Shown: positions 9,161 to 18,548, counted from the first letter of the stretch. The stretch: DNA of 64,000 bases from Enterococcus sp. 5H (GCF_028128615.1 NZ_AMDP01000021.1:165277-229276), one strand, 5' to 3'. Notes: generated by a model not told the origin, from the sequence alone. Program-made: numbers and translations.

Positions 9161-11838
9161 TGGAATCTGATTTAGATATTCTTTTTGAAGATAGCAGATT
9201 TAAAAAGATTCAATACTTTTTAAATGAGCAAGGGATTACTGATTTTGATGAGCTATATGCATTTGATTTAAATGAGATAATTTTTATTCCTGGATTAAGT
9301 CTAGAAATAATAGAGAAATTTAAGGAAAACGTTTATTCACATAAAGAAGAAGCTAAAGCTAAATTGAGCATGTCAGATGACGTAAATAATAATAATAATG
9401 AGTATTTGGATATTCCAGAGTGGTTGATGAATACAAATATTTTATCAATTATTGATAGAAAATTAATTAAAAAAAATTTAGAAAATAATTTTAAAGTTAG
9501 TCATATAGAGACCGTTAAGGACTGGCTTTACGTAAAAAAAAATGAAATGTCTGGTATAGGGAAAAATAGTTTAATTAAGTTTGAAAATGAAATAACAAAA
9601 AAAATTAATGAATTAAAAGTTATGGATTTAGTTGCAGTACCTAATGAATATTTTAATTCAGAGATAGAAAATATACCTATAAATTTTTTACCGGAACTAT
9701 TACAGAAAAAGATATCTGAAATTTTCAATGGAATATATATTACAAAAATTTCAGATATTTACAGTTTAGAATTAACACCTATACAGTGGTTTTTACTTGA
9801 ACAGGAGTACAACGATTTGAATAAGTCGTTAGATAACATGTACTTAGATAAAATAAAGAACATAGATGAACGTAGTTTGTCAATATTGAGAAAGAGAGCA
9901 TCGGGAGAAACTCTAAACACAATAGGAACACAATGCAATTTGACTAGAGAAAGAGTTCGTCAGATTATAAAAAAAACTATTTCTAAAATTATTAAATATG
10001 CTGAAATAAGAGCATTGTCAAGAGTATCTGTTAATAATCCTTTTATTAGATTAGAAGACTTGTGTTTTGATGAAGAAGAAGAGCGAAAATTGTATTTTTT
10101 TATTCTTAAAAATTCTAATGAAATTATATTTAGTGAAATGTTGGATAAATTCATTTTCAAATCTAGTAGCAGTATAGAGGTAGATTTGACACTTACAAAA
10201 ATCATGAAAAATACAATTGGACAATATGGAAATCTATATGATTTAATGGACAAAATAATTGAAGAGTTAGAAGAAAAAAATTTAGATTTTATTGATATGG
10301 ATGACATTCAAAACTGCTTAATAGCAAATAATTATACTTTTTATGGAGATTTTGTTATTAAACGAGGTAGTTCATATGTATATTCTTGTATTGATGCAAT
10401 ACGACGTTATTTTACCTTTGACCTAAAATTAGATCAAGATGAAAGCAATGAAGATATGAAAAAATTGAGAAATATAATTTTTTTAAAGTATCCTGGAATT
10501 GAATTACCAGAAAAAAATCGAGCACTTTTTGCAAGAATTACGGATTTCCCAGAAATAATACTTTCTGGGAGAGGGAGATATTGCCCCATTGAAAAAGTTT
10601 ACTTTCCTAATGAATTGATTGAGGATATCAGAAAACATATTTTAAAAAAAGAACAAAATACTTTCTATTATTCGGAACTTTTTGAATTATTTAAAGGAAG
10701 ACTATTTTTAGAGAGTAATATTGATAATTACAATTTTTTACATGGCATTATTAAGTGGTGTTATCCTGATGATTTTGAATATAGAAGAGATTACTTAAAT
10801 AGAAATTCTAAACTGTCTGATGAAACATATGATGACCGAATAATTAGTTTAGCTAAAAAAGGACCAGTAACCAAAAAAGAAATAAAAAAATATATACCAG
10901 GTATACAAGACTATACTATAAGTTTTATTTTAGAAAGAAATAAAAAAATAATTATTTGGGACACTCATACCTACGTACATGTTGATAGTCTAAATATTAG
11001 TCAAGAGTTCATTGAAAAGCTTGATCGTATTTTACAATATAACATATTAAAATATGATGGATTTATTAGTGAACAGATTTTATACGATGAATTTATGAAA
11101 ATAGACTCAAGTATAGATTATACATCAAAAAATTTATTTTATATTAGTTCATATTTTTTTGATGAACTATATGATTTTAGAACTCCAAATATTGCCAAAA
11201 AAACTTTAGTTAAGGGGAACTTATCAACTGAGAAAATTGTAGAAACTATGTTAATTGATAAGCAGACAGGTTATTTTGAATATGCTAATCTGGATAAATT
11301 TGCAAGTAAGATGAAGTGGAAGTACATTACAAAAAATAATGCTATGAACAACTTAACTTCAAAGTTAATTAGAATTGATCAATATACGTATTTAAAAAAA
11401 GATAAATTCTATCTATCTGGAAATAAAGTCAATAAGATAAACCAATCATTGGGTTTGTTGCTTGAAAAATACGACTTCATGCCATATGAAAGAATTGTAG
11501 ATTTTAGAAATTTTCCTGATATAAATTTAGAATGGAATCATTATCTTCTGCGATCAATCATTGAAAACTATGACTCTAGTTATCGTTCTATAAATAAATT
11601 AGCTAAAGATATTAGATATAACAAAAGTTTTATTGTGCCAAAAGAGAGTGAACTATACAGTTATGAACAAATCGTAATTAGTGTACTCGAGAATAGAAAT
11701 TTAATTGAAATATCAAAAATTGAGCTCAGAAATATTCTTTTGTTTGAAGGATTGACTAACGAAAATATTCCTCAAGAACTATATAGTGGAAATAATATCT
11801 CATATGATAAAAAGAAGGAAAAGTTTATATTAAAATAA
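9160..11838 (+). CDS. Large DNA-binding-like protein with HhH and sigma-region-4-like motifs
   Basis: An 892-aa protein. Residues about 8-60 read as a helix-hairpin-helix or RNA polymerase alpha-CTD-like unit (DFDELYAFDL...IPGLSLEIIEKFK). Residues about 236-285 match a sigma-70 region 4 helix-turn-helix (RKRASGETLNTIGTQCNLTR followed by ERVRQIIKK). The long C-terminal part contains repeated winged-helix-like units such as KKGPVTKKEIKKYIPGIQDY. No PD-(D/E)XK, HNH or helicase motif was seen. It starts within the previous stop codon. A role in recognising DNA, or in redirecting transcription, is inferred. This layout matches no defence protein I know by name. Confidence 0.65.
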   Translation: MESDLDILFEDSRFKKIQYFLNEQGITDFDELYAFDLNEIIFIPGLSLEIIEKFKENVYSHKEEAKAKLSMSDDVNNNNNEYLDIPEWLMNTNILSIIDRKLIKKNLENNFKVSHIETVKDWLYVKKNEMSGIGKNSLIKFENEITKKINELKVMDLVAVPNEYFNSEIENIPINFLPELLQKKISEIFNGIYITKISDIYSLELTPIQWFLLEQEYNDLNKSLDNMYLDKIKNIDERSLSILRKRASGETLNTIGTQCNLTRERVRQIIKKTISKIIKYAEIRALSRVSVNNPFIRLEDLCFDEEEERKLYFFILKNSNEIIFSEMLDKFIFKSSSSIEVDLTLTKIMKNTIGQYGNLYDLMDKIIEELEEKNLDFIDMDDIQNCLIANNYTFYGDFVIKRGSSYVYSCIDAIRRYFTFDLKLDQDESNEDMKKLRNIIFLKYPGIELPEKNRALFARITDFPEIILSGRGRYCPIEKVYFPNELIEDIRKHILKKEQNTFYYSELFELFKGRLFLESNIDNYNFLHGIIKWCYPDDFEYRRDYLNRNSKLSDETYDDRIISLAKKGPVTKKEIKKYIPGIQDYTISFILERNKKIIIWDTHTYVHVDSLNISQEFIEKLDRILQYNILKYDGFISEQILYDEFMKIDSSIDYTSKNLFYISSYFFDELYDFRTPNIAKKTLVKGNLSTEKIVETMLIDKQTGYFEYANLDKFASKMKWKYITKNNAMNNLTSKLIRIDQYTYLKKDKFYLSGNKVNKINQSLGLLLEKYDFMPYERIVDFRNFPDINLEWNHYLLRSIIENYDSSYRSINKLAKDIRYNKSFIVPKESELYSYEQIVISVLENRNLIEISKIELRNILLFEGLTNENIPQELYSGNNISYDKKKEKFILK

Positions 11839-11910
11839 TGAAAGTAGATTACAAAATAATCTAGTTGTCTTATAAGTGGTTAATTTTTGTGAACAGAGGT
11901 AGAAAATGTA

Positions 11911-13479
11911 ATGTATAACATAATAGATTTATTTGCCGGTGCTGGTGGACTGAGCCTAGGGTTTAGTGAAAATAAAAATTTTAATATTGTTGCAGCTGTT
12001 GAAAAAGATAAATATGCAAGAGAAACATACATCTATAATCACAAAAATGAGAATATAGATATTTTATCAGATGTGAGAGAAGTAGATTATTTTAAATTTA
12101 AAGAAAAATTTGGAACAGTGGATGTAATTATAGGTGGTCCACCTTGTCAAGGTTTCTCGAATGTAAATAGACAAAAAAATAATATCATCAACTCTAATAA
12201 TATCTTAGTTAAAGAATATGTTAGAGCTGTAAAAGCATTAAATCCAAAAGTCTTTATCATGGAAAATGTGAAAATGCTTACTTCTGAAAAACATAGGTTT
12301 TATTACTCTAAGAAAGATCAAGCAGAAATAGACTTTTTAGATCTTGCTCTTAGGTCTGACCATGTATTTGTAACAAATGGGAAATACAAGGACTTTGATA
12401 TTTTAGAGATTGCAAGATGTGGAAAATATGGAGAATATTTAATAAAAGACTCATTATATAATTTATTAAATACATTATTCCGAAAAAAAAGGGATACTAT
12501 CGCTGTAGAGAAATTTTTAGATAAGAATTTACAAAAGATAGAAAATTTAATGGAAATTGATAAAAGTAACTCAAGTATTTTTGCAAAGGACTACGATCTA
12601 TTTTTATCTGTCTTTCGTACTAGAAAATACTCTATAAATTTTTTTGATCATTTTGATTCGTTTATAAATTTTCAAAAAGGTATTAAAATAATCGAGGAAT
12701 TAAAAAGGAATGAAATAATTGCTACTTATTTTAGTAAGGATAATGTAGTATATGCTGAAGTTCAATCTTATTCAGTTGTTGACTATTTAAATGAGGTATT
12801 TAAAGAGAACTATGAACAAACTGTCGGAGTTGTTAATGCAATTAATTATGGTGTTCCCCAAAAACGTAAAAGATTTATATTAAGTGGTGTTAGAAAGGAT
12901 CTTAACTATAAAGATATATCTCAAATTTATAAACATACTAGTAAAGAGTATACCGTAAGAGATGCTATTGAAGATTTGGAAAAAATAAAACCAGAATTAG
13001 AAGTGAATTCTGCTCCAAAAGGTTATATACAGAATAATCTGTGTGAGAATGAGTTTTTAAAAGAAATAAATGATTCAGATCTTATCTACAATCATGTTGT
13101 AACTGCAACCAGAGAAAAAGCTTTAGAGAGATTCAGAACTTTAAAAGAGGGTGAGAATTTTCATAATTTAGATAAATCTTTAAAAGATACTTACACAAAT
13201 CCTGAAAGAACCCAAAATACAATATATCTCAGAGTGAGCTATGATAGGCCTGCTGGTACAGTAGTAAATGTGAGGAAATCGATGTGGATTCATCCAGTTC
13301 TTAACCGAGCGATAAGTATTAGGGAAGCGGCAAGATTACAGTCTTTTCCTGATAGCTTTGTGTTTAAAGGGACCAAGGATTCTCAGTATCAACAAATAGG
13401 AAATGCTGTTCCTCCCAAATTATCGGCAATTATTTCTAAGACAATTTTTGAGTTATTGAGAATAAATGAAAATAGATAA
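11911..13479 (+). CDS. C5-cytosine DNA methyltransferase 1
   Basis: A 522-aa S-adenosylmethionine-dependent C5-cytosine methyltransferase. Visible motifs are: motif I IDLFAGAGGLSLGF (about 4-17), motif IV GGPPCQGFSNV with the catalytic Cys (about 74-84), motif VI MENV (about 116), motif VIII QKRKRF (about 316) and motif X QQIGNAVPP (about 493). It is longer than typical because about 180 residues lie between motifs VI and VIII, and the target-recognition region follows. It begins 72 bases after the 892-aa gene in the same orientation. It is likely the self-marking enzyme of this cassette or of a linked restriction system. The recognition site cannot be read. Confidence 0.9.
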   Translation: MYNIIDLFAGAGGLSLGFSENKNFNIVAAVEKDKYARETYIYNHKNENIDILSDVREVDYFKFKEKFGTVDVIIGGPPCQGFSNVNRQKNNIINSNNILVKEYVRAVKALNPKVFIMENVKMLTSEKHRFYYSKKDQAEIDFLDLALRSDHVFVTNGKYKDFDILEIARCGKYGEYLIKDSLYNLLNTLFRKKRDTIAVEKFLDKNLQKIENLMEIDKSNSSIFAKDYDLFLSVFRTRKYSINFFDHFDSFINFQKGIKIIEELKRNEIIATYFSKDNVVYAEVQSYSVVDYLNEVFKENYEQTVGVVNAINYGVPQKRKRFILSGVRKDLNYKDISQIYKHTSKEYTVRDAIEDLEKIKPELEVNSAPKGYIQNNLCENEFLKEINDSDLIYNHVVTATREKALERFRTLKEGENFHNLDKSLKDTYTNPERTQNTIYLRVSYDRPAGTVVNVRKSMWIHPVLNRAISIREAARLQSFPDSFVFKGTKDSQYQQIGNAVPPKLSAIISKTIFELLRINENR

Positions 13480-13588
13480 GAGTTACCTCTTTTAAGATCG
13501 TCATAAGAAGAATAAAGTGTTAAAATGTGTAAGTAAAATATTAACTAAAGATGATCAAACAACTATTATAAAGTAAAAGAGGGATATT

Positions 13589-14677
13589 TTGGAAATAAAA
13601 GTTTTTTCTTTTTTTTCAGGTTTAGGTTTACTTGATTTAGGTTTTGAAGCAAATGGCTATAAAATATTAGAAGTTTTTGAATACTATAAACCTTTTTTAG
13701 AAGCTTACAAGTATGCACGGGAAGATATGAATATTGAAGCTCCGAAATATGGATATACTCAAAAAGATATTTCGGAGCTCAATAAAGATAAAGAATTTGA
13801 AAATAAGGTTTTAGTGGAAAAAGAGGAAAATATTTTAGGATTTATTGGTGGTCCACCTTGTCCAGATTTTTCAGTTGCAGGTAAGAATAAAGGTTCAGAA
13901 GGAATTAATGGGAGGTTAACTACAGATTATTTTGAATTAATTAAAAGGAATCATCCACACTTTTTCTTGTTTGAAAATGTAAAGGGGATTTGGAGTACAA
14001 AAAGGCATAAAGAATATATTAGAGAAAAAATCTCTGATATGGAAAATGAAGGATATTTGGTTTCTTACGGGATACTAAATTCTGTAAATCATGGTGCTCC
14101 ACAGAATAGAGAACGATTTTTCATCTTTGGTTTAGACAATGAAAAATCTATCGAACTAGGCATTTATAACCAATTTAATCTTTTGGAAGCAGCTTTATTT
14201 ACAAATAATATTGACATTTCGCAGTATAATTGGCCAGGAATTGACACTTTTATTGAAGGATCTGACTTACAACCTAATGAGAATATTTTAGAGAATTTAA
14301 CTGTTGAGTTTTGGTTCAGAAGGAACAATGTTTATGATCATTATAATTCTTTAGATTTTTTTCAACCAAAATCGTTGGAAAAATTTAATACAATTACAGA
14401 AGGAGATGTATCCAGAAAATCTTTTAAAAGATTACATAGATGGAGATATGCGCCAACTGCTGCGTATGGCAATAATGAAGTTCATTTACATCCTTATTTG
14501 CCAAGGAGAATTAGTGTTGCGGAGGCTTTAGCAATACAATCAGCACCCAAAGAATTAAAAGTGAAAAAAGAACTAAGTATGACAGATAAATTTAAATGTG
14601 TTGGAAATGCAGTTCCTTTTTTGCTATCCTCGCATATTGCAGAAACTGTAAGACGATATTTAGAGGGGAGATATTGA
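13589..14677 (+). CDS. C5-cytosine DNA methyltransferase 2
   Basis: A 362-aa methyltransferase with a TTG start preceded by AGAGGGA. Motif I is FSFFSGLGLLDLGF; motif IV is GGPPCPDFSVAG, with the catalytic Cys but PCP instead of the usual PCQ; motif VI is FENV; motif VIII is QNRERF; motif X is CVGNAVPF. It is clearly different in sequence from the enzyme at 11911, so it is not a recent duplicate. Two unlike C5 enzymes side by side can mean an asymmetric recognition sequence or two separate modules. No recognisable restriction endonuclease lies between them. The nucleotidyltransferase-like gene follows at once. Confidence 0.88.
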   Translation: MEIKVFSFFSGLGLLDLGFEANGYKILEVFEYYKPFLEAYKYAREDMNIEAPKYGYTQKDISELNKDKEFENKVLVEKEENILGFIGGPPCPDFSVAGKNKGSEGINGRLTTDYFELIKRNHPHFFLFENVKGIWSTKRHKEYIREKISDMENEGYLVSYGILNSVNHGAPQNRERFFIFGLDNEKSIELGIYNQFNLLEAALFTNNIDISQYNWPGIDTFIEGSDLQPNENILENLTVEFWFRRNNVYDHYNSLDFFQPKSLEKFNTITEGDVSRKSFKRLHRWRYAPTAAYGNNEVHLHPYLPRRISVAEALAIQSAPKELKVKKELSMTDKFKCVGNAVPFLLSSHIAETVRRYLEGRY

Positions 14678-14679
14678 TT

Positions 14680-15300
14680 TTGAGTTTTTTAGACAAAGAG
14701 AAGGAGGATATTTTAATTGATTTAAATACCATGACATCAAAAGAATTCTATGAGGAGTATGTTATGTGCACTCGAATATGGTATTTTGAAAGTGTGTTAT
14801 TGCAAAATGAAGTTAAAGAAGTAGATGATTTTAAAAAAATTATTTCTGAAGAGTTTAAGATAGAAAGAAGTGAATCTCATTTAGTTGGGAGCGGAAAATT
14901 AGGATTTAGTCTAGCTCCTCATAAAAAATTCAAGTCATTTAAACTAGAGGAATCTGAAGATCAAGAGCTTTCTGACTTAGATATTGCAATAATATCTCCT
15001 GAATTATTTAAAGTAACATGGGAATGTTTAAAAGAGTATAAATATGAACAAATAATTAGTGAATATAAGGCATTATCTTCTTCTGTATTTAGAGGTTTTA
15101 TTAATGATAAAAATCTATTTCAACAATTAGGACTCAATGCTAAAGCAATAGATAGGATTGATAAATGTAGTATAAGATTAAGAGATCATTTTAATATCAT
15201 TCATCCTATAAATTACAGAATATACAATTCTTGGAGAGACCTTGAATTATATACGCTTAGTGGGATAGAAAGATGTAAAGGAGGGAGCTGTAAAAAATGA
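14680..15300 (+). CDS. Nucleotidyltransferase-like protein paired with DUF262
   Basis: A 206-aa protein from TTG 14680, which sits 9 bases after GAGGGGAG; a TTG at 14674 and an ATG at 14731 are alternatives. Residues about 68-77 (LVGSGKLGFS) and about 96-105 (LSDLDIAII) fit the hG[GS]...Dh[DE]h signature of the polymerase-beta nucleotidyltransferase fold. The spacing is longer than in minimal antitoxin-type enzymes. The stop overlaps the DUF262 start by four bases (ATGA). Similar pairs occur in defence islands. The substrate is unknown; nucleotide modification of a target during infection is an inference. Confidence 0.65.
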   Translation: MSFLDKEKEDILIDLNTMTSKEFYEEYVMCTRIWYFESVLLQNEVKEVDDFKKIISEEFKIERSESHLVGSGKLGFSLAPHKKFKSFKLEESEDQELSDLDIAIISPELFKVTWECLKEYKYEQIISEYKALSSSVFRGFINDKNLFQQLGLNAKAIDRIDKCSIRLRDHFNIIHPINYRIYNSWRDLELYTLSGIERCKGGSCKK

Positions 15301-16457
15301 AATTTAAGTATACTGAGAATACTAAAACAATTTCTGAGGTCCATAAATTAATAAAAAATGAAGATTTGATAGTTGATCATTCCTATCAGAGGCGAGCTAT
15401 TTGGAGTGAAAAAGATCAAATCAGACTAATAGAAACAATCCTTTTAAACTATGTCGTTCCCTCTGTTTATTTCTGGCAAAGTGAAATTGATTCAGAAACT
15501 GGAGACTCAATAACACACATTGTAGATGGACAACAAAGGCTAAATTCAATTGACCAGTTTGTAAAAGGAAATCTTATTTTAATGAAAAAAGACTTATTAG
15601 ATGAGGAGGCTAAAAAATTATATGGGGATAAATCTTTTGCCCAACTAACAGAGGACGAAAAAAAAGATTTTTGGGGGTATAAGATATCTGTTATTGAGAT
15701 TGATCCTAATGCAAATGAAGAGAATGTTATTAAGATGTTTAACAGACTTAATTTGACTGAGTATACATTGAATACTCAAGAAAAAAGACATGCAAATTTT
15801 GGTAGTGGTATGTTTCACGAATTTGCAACTGAGTTGTCAGAGAATAATCTGTGGGAGGATATACAAATATTTTCTGCAAGAGATATAAAAAGAATGCAAG
15901 ACGTTACTTTTTGTGCTAATATAATAATTCTTTCGAAGAGAGGTATTATCGATCAAGCAAAAATTGATGAGCCTATTAATGAAGCTTATGAAAAATATAA
16001 AGATAATTATCCAGAGATAAATGAAGATAAAATAATAATCGAACAAGCAATAAAATACTATTATAATATTGTTGAAAAGATAGGTGCTAATAGGTTTATT
16101 AAAACAAAAATTCAAGTTTATAGTCTATTTTCATTGATATTTTATATGATAAGAGAGGATATAGAATTTCTTCCAGAACATTATGAAAACCTAAGTATCT
16201 TTATTAAACTTTACAACAATCATATAAACAATGATTCGCAAAATATGGGACTGACTAGTGATCAATCAGATCTGTACGATCAAATAAATAAATATAAATT
16301 GTCTTCATCAGAAGGTGTTAATAAACTATCTAACAGATCTACAAGATTTTTTGTTTTAAAAGATTTAATATTAAAATCTAAGTTTGATATATCTACCTAT
16401 GATAGCCTAAATAATATACTTGTAACTATCAAATCAGAAGCAAAAAAGAGAGTGTAA
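15297..16457 (+). CDS. DUF262 (GmrS/ParB-like) domain protein
   Basis: A 386-aa protein. It has the DUF262 core: YQRRAIWSEKDQIRLIETIL at about 30-49, PSVYFW, and the nucleotide-binding HIVDGQQRLNSI at about 75-86. DUF262 is the N-terminal domain of GmrSD-type enzymes that act on modified DNA. The usual C-terminal DUF1524 HNH nuclease domain is absent, so the protein either acts without it or depends on partners. It is translationally coupled to the nucleotidyltransferase gene. The IS256-family element begins 4 bases after its stop, so a slightly longer ancestral C-terminus cannot be excluded. Confidence 0.8.
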   Translation: MKFKYTENTKTISEVHKLIKNEDLIVDHSYQRRAIWSEKDQIRLIETILLNYVVPSVYFWQSEIDSETGDSITHIVDGQQRLNSIDQFVKGNLILMKKDLLDEEAKKLYGDKSFAQLTEDEKKDFWGYKISVIEIDPNANEENVIKMFNRLNLTEYTLNTQEKRHANFGSGMFHEFATELSENNLWEDIQIFSARDIKRMQDVTFCANIIILSKRGIIDQAKIDEPINEAYEKYKDNYPEINEDKIIIEQAIKYYYNIVEKIGANRFIKTKIQVYSLFSLIFYMIREDIEFLPEHYENLSIFIKLYNNHINNDSQNMGLTSDQSDLYDQINKYKLSSSEGVNKLSNRSTRFFVLKDLILKSKFDISTYDSLNNILVTIKSEAKKRV

Positions 16458-16460
16458 AAT

Positions 16461-16511
16461 AAACTGTGTAAGTAGCGAATTTTAGATAAGCTACTTATAC
16501 AGTTTTTCTTT
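16461..16511 (+). terminator. Hairpin with T-run at the IS left end and cassette end
   Basis: AAACTGTGTAAGTAGC (16461-16476) can pair, with one mismatch, with GCTACTTATACAGTTT, followed by TTTCTTTT. This would stop transcription of the upstream cassette. It also lies inside the IS left end, so it may be the element's own guard against read-through. Confidence 0.65.
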
Positions 16512-16559
16512 TCGTGTAAAGGAAATTCAGATAAAATAAAAATGAAAGGATGCGAGAAT

Positions 16560-17806
16560 ATGGCAAGACAGAAAAAAGATCCTAAAACTGTGGAAGTAGC
16601 GAAAACCATTCTAGAAAGCTATAATCCTGAAAATGTCGATGACATGCAAGACGCTCTAAAAGATATTTTTGGTCCCTTATTTGAACAAATGCTTCAAGGC
16701 GAAATGACGCATCATTTAGGCTACGATATCCACTCAAAACAGGAGAAAGAAACGAACAATCGAAGAAATGGATTTGGCTCTAAGAAAGTAAAAACAAGTT
16801 TTGGAGAAGTCCCTATTGATATACCTAGAGACAGAGAAGCCACGTTTGAACCAGAACTTATCAAAAAACGTGAACGTGATGTTTCAGCTATAGAATCAAA
16901 GGTCTTATCCATGTATGCCAGAGGCATGTCTCAAAGAGATATCGCTCATACCATTGATGATATTTATGGATTCTCCATTTCTCACGAAATGATTTCTACG
17001 ATCACCAATTCTGTTCTTTCGGAACTGGAGGAATGGCAAAATCGCCCTTTGGCGAAGTGTTATGCCTTTGTTTTGTGGATTGTATGTATGTGACGTTAAG
17101 AGAAAATTATGAAGTCAAAGAATACGCTGTCTATACAATTCTTGGGTATGATTTAAAAGGTAAAAAAGATATTTTAGGGTTGTGGCTGAATGAAACCGAG
17201 AGTAAAAACCGCTGGATGCAGATTTTTGATGAATTGAAATCTCGCGGTGTACAGGATATTTTCTTTATGTCTATGGATGGTGTTTCTGGTCTTGAAGATG
17301 GTGCAAAATCTATTTTTCCAAAGGTGATCGTTCAACGCTGTATTGTCCATTTAGTGCGTAATGCGCTTCGGTATGTTCCTTATAAAGACTACAAAGAATT
17401 TTCTCGGGAAATGAAGAAATTTTATGGTGCTCCTTCGTTAAAAGCTTGCCAGAGTACTTTTGATACCTTTCAAAAACGGTGGTCTCACTACTCTGGTGCT
17501 GTAGAGGTTTGGAAACGGAATTTTTCTCATGTGGAACAGCTTTATGATTATGGTAGCGCAGTGCGTAAAATTATGTACACAACAAATGCGGTTGAGAGTA
17601 TTCATTACAGTTTTAGAAAAGTAACTAAAAAAGGGGCGTTTCCAAATGAAACCGCTCTTTTAAAGCTTCTTTATCTACGAGCAACAGAATTGGAAAAGAA
17701 ATGGACAGCTGGGTTTATTCCCAATTGGCCGATGGTCTTAAATCAATTAATGGCGAATGAGCAGTTTTCTGAACGCATCAACACTTATAGCTTATATATT
17801 TCTTAG
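16560..17806 (+). pseudogene. IS256-family (mutator type) transposase, frameshifted
   Basis: The 5' part (16560-17093) includes HLGYDIHSKQ, RRNGFGSKKVKTSFGEVPID and ELEEWQNRPL. The 3' part, in the other forward frame to 17806, includes the catalytic Asp in FVDCMYVTLR, the second Asp in SMDGVSGL, RCIVHLVRN, and the Glu region TTNAVESIHYSFRK. Together they make one full DDE transposase of about 415 residues. The frame break is near 17050-17060, just after NRPL. Start ATG 16560 is preferred because of AAAGGA upstream. No slippery sequence typical of programmed shifting was seen, so this is probably a dead gene. Confidence 0.85.
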
Positions 17807-17991
17807 TCATTGGAACATCAAAAAGAACATCAAATTTTCCTTTGATGGTAAGGTTTCTTTCGTGTACTCTTTTAACCAAAGTTTATTTAGGAATGATTTA
17901 ATGTTCTTTTTCGTTCTTGATTTTGTCAGTTACACACTTTAGTTGACAAACCCGCAAAAAAAAGCACGTTAATCTTTATGCGTTTTTCTAA

Positions 17992-18039
17992 ATAAGTGAA
18001 ATGTGCCTAGAATTTTTTTACTAGGGACATCTCACTTAT
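17992..18039. repeat. Long imperfect palindrome in the gap right of the IS
   Basis: ATAAGTGAAATGTGCCTAG and CTAGGGACATCTCACTTAT form a 19-base stem with two mismatches around a T-rich loop. Nothing else is recognised in the 17941-18179 gap except AT-rich sequence. It could be a bidirectional terminator or a relic of another mobile element. Confidence 0.6.
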
Positions 18040-18179
18040 ATTATGATAAAAACAATCCTCTTTTATAACATAAAGAACTCGGCTATCGCAACGAAATTTC
18101 CACGTTTTAACCATAAAATAACAACAAAAATGCTGCCCTTATATATAAGATAAAATAACAAAAAAATTTTCTCTACAAA

Positions 18180-18548
18180 TTAAAACTCAGACCAATCATC
18201 ATCATTTTCCACCTTTTTCCGTTCAGCTTCTTTTTTCTCAGAAGTTTCAATCTCAGTTCGTTGTTTCCGGATAAAGAAATAAAAAATTTTTTTCACTCCG
18301 CCAATAATACCTAATTTCTGAATCCCGAAACCAATACAAACAACCGCAGAAGTTAAGAAAAAAATCAGAATTGTAATCGGTGTTGGCTCAGATAAATTTG
18401 CTTCAACTACTACCATTAAAAAAGTTCCTACAACTAGTAAAATAGCACCCCAGAATCGATCAGAAGCACGTTTTTTTAGAGCTTCCTGTTCTCGGATAAT
18501 TTTTCTCATTTCTTTTTTCGATAACCTTCTTCGATCTGCTTTATTCAT
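18180..18548 (-). CDS. Small two-TM membrane protein of unknown function
   Basis: A 122-aa protein read on the minus strand. It has a basic N-terminus (NKADRRRLSKKEMRKIIREQ), two hydrophobic segments (FWGAILLVVGTFLMVVVEA and ITILIFFLTSAVVCIGFGI), and a charged tail ending DDDWSEF. I do not recognise a family. It lies between the IS and the second LXG set, in the opposite orientation, so a T7SS link is possible but unproven. The ribosome site is weak. Confidence 0.55.
   Translation of the reverse strand: MNKADRRRLSKKEMRKIIREQEALKKRASDRFWGAILLVVGTFLMVVVEANLSEPTPITILIFFLTSAVVCIGFGIQKLGIIGGVKKIFYFFIRKQRTEIETSEKKEAERKKVENDDDWSEF

Larger units (their letters stand above)
16461..17940 (+). mobile_element. 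IS256-family insertion sequence, probably inactive
   Basis: The element is bounded by imperfect inverted repeats. The left end is AAACTGTGTAAGTAGCGAA at 16461-16479; the right end, read inward on the other strand from 17940, is AAAGTGTGTAACTGACAAA (14 of 19 identical). It holds one transposase gene of the mutator (IS256) type, broken by a frameshift. No clear target-site duplication is seen (TGTAAAAT on the left, AGTTGACA on the right), which suggests age, rearrangement or one misjudged end. It marks the right edge of the defence-like cassette. Confidence 0.75.

Noticed and set aside
5676..11838. Assignment of the cassette to the known MZA defence system
   Set aside because: The GHKL ATPase and the methyltransferase fit, but no Z1 helicase domain or AIPR protein is recognisable in the four linked proteins.
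16542..17806. Programmed frameshift in the IS256-family transposase
   Set aside because: IS256 elements normally use one frame, and no slippery run is seen near the break at about 17050.
18180..18548. Immunity protein for the orphan LXG protein
   Set aside because: It is on the opposite strand, upstream of the module, and shows no similarity to known immunity families, so only an unknown membrane protein is called.
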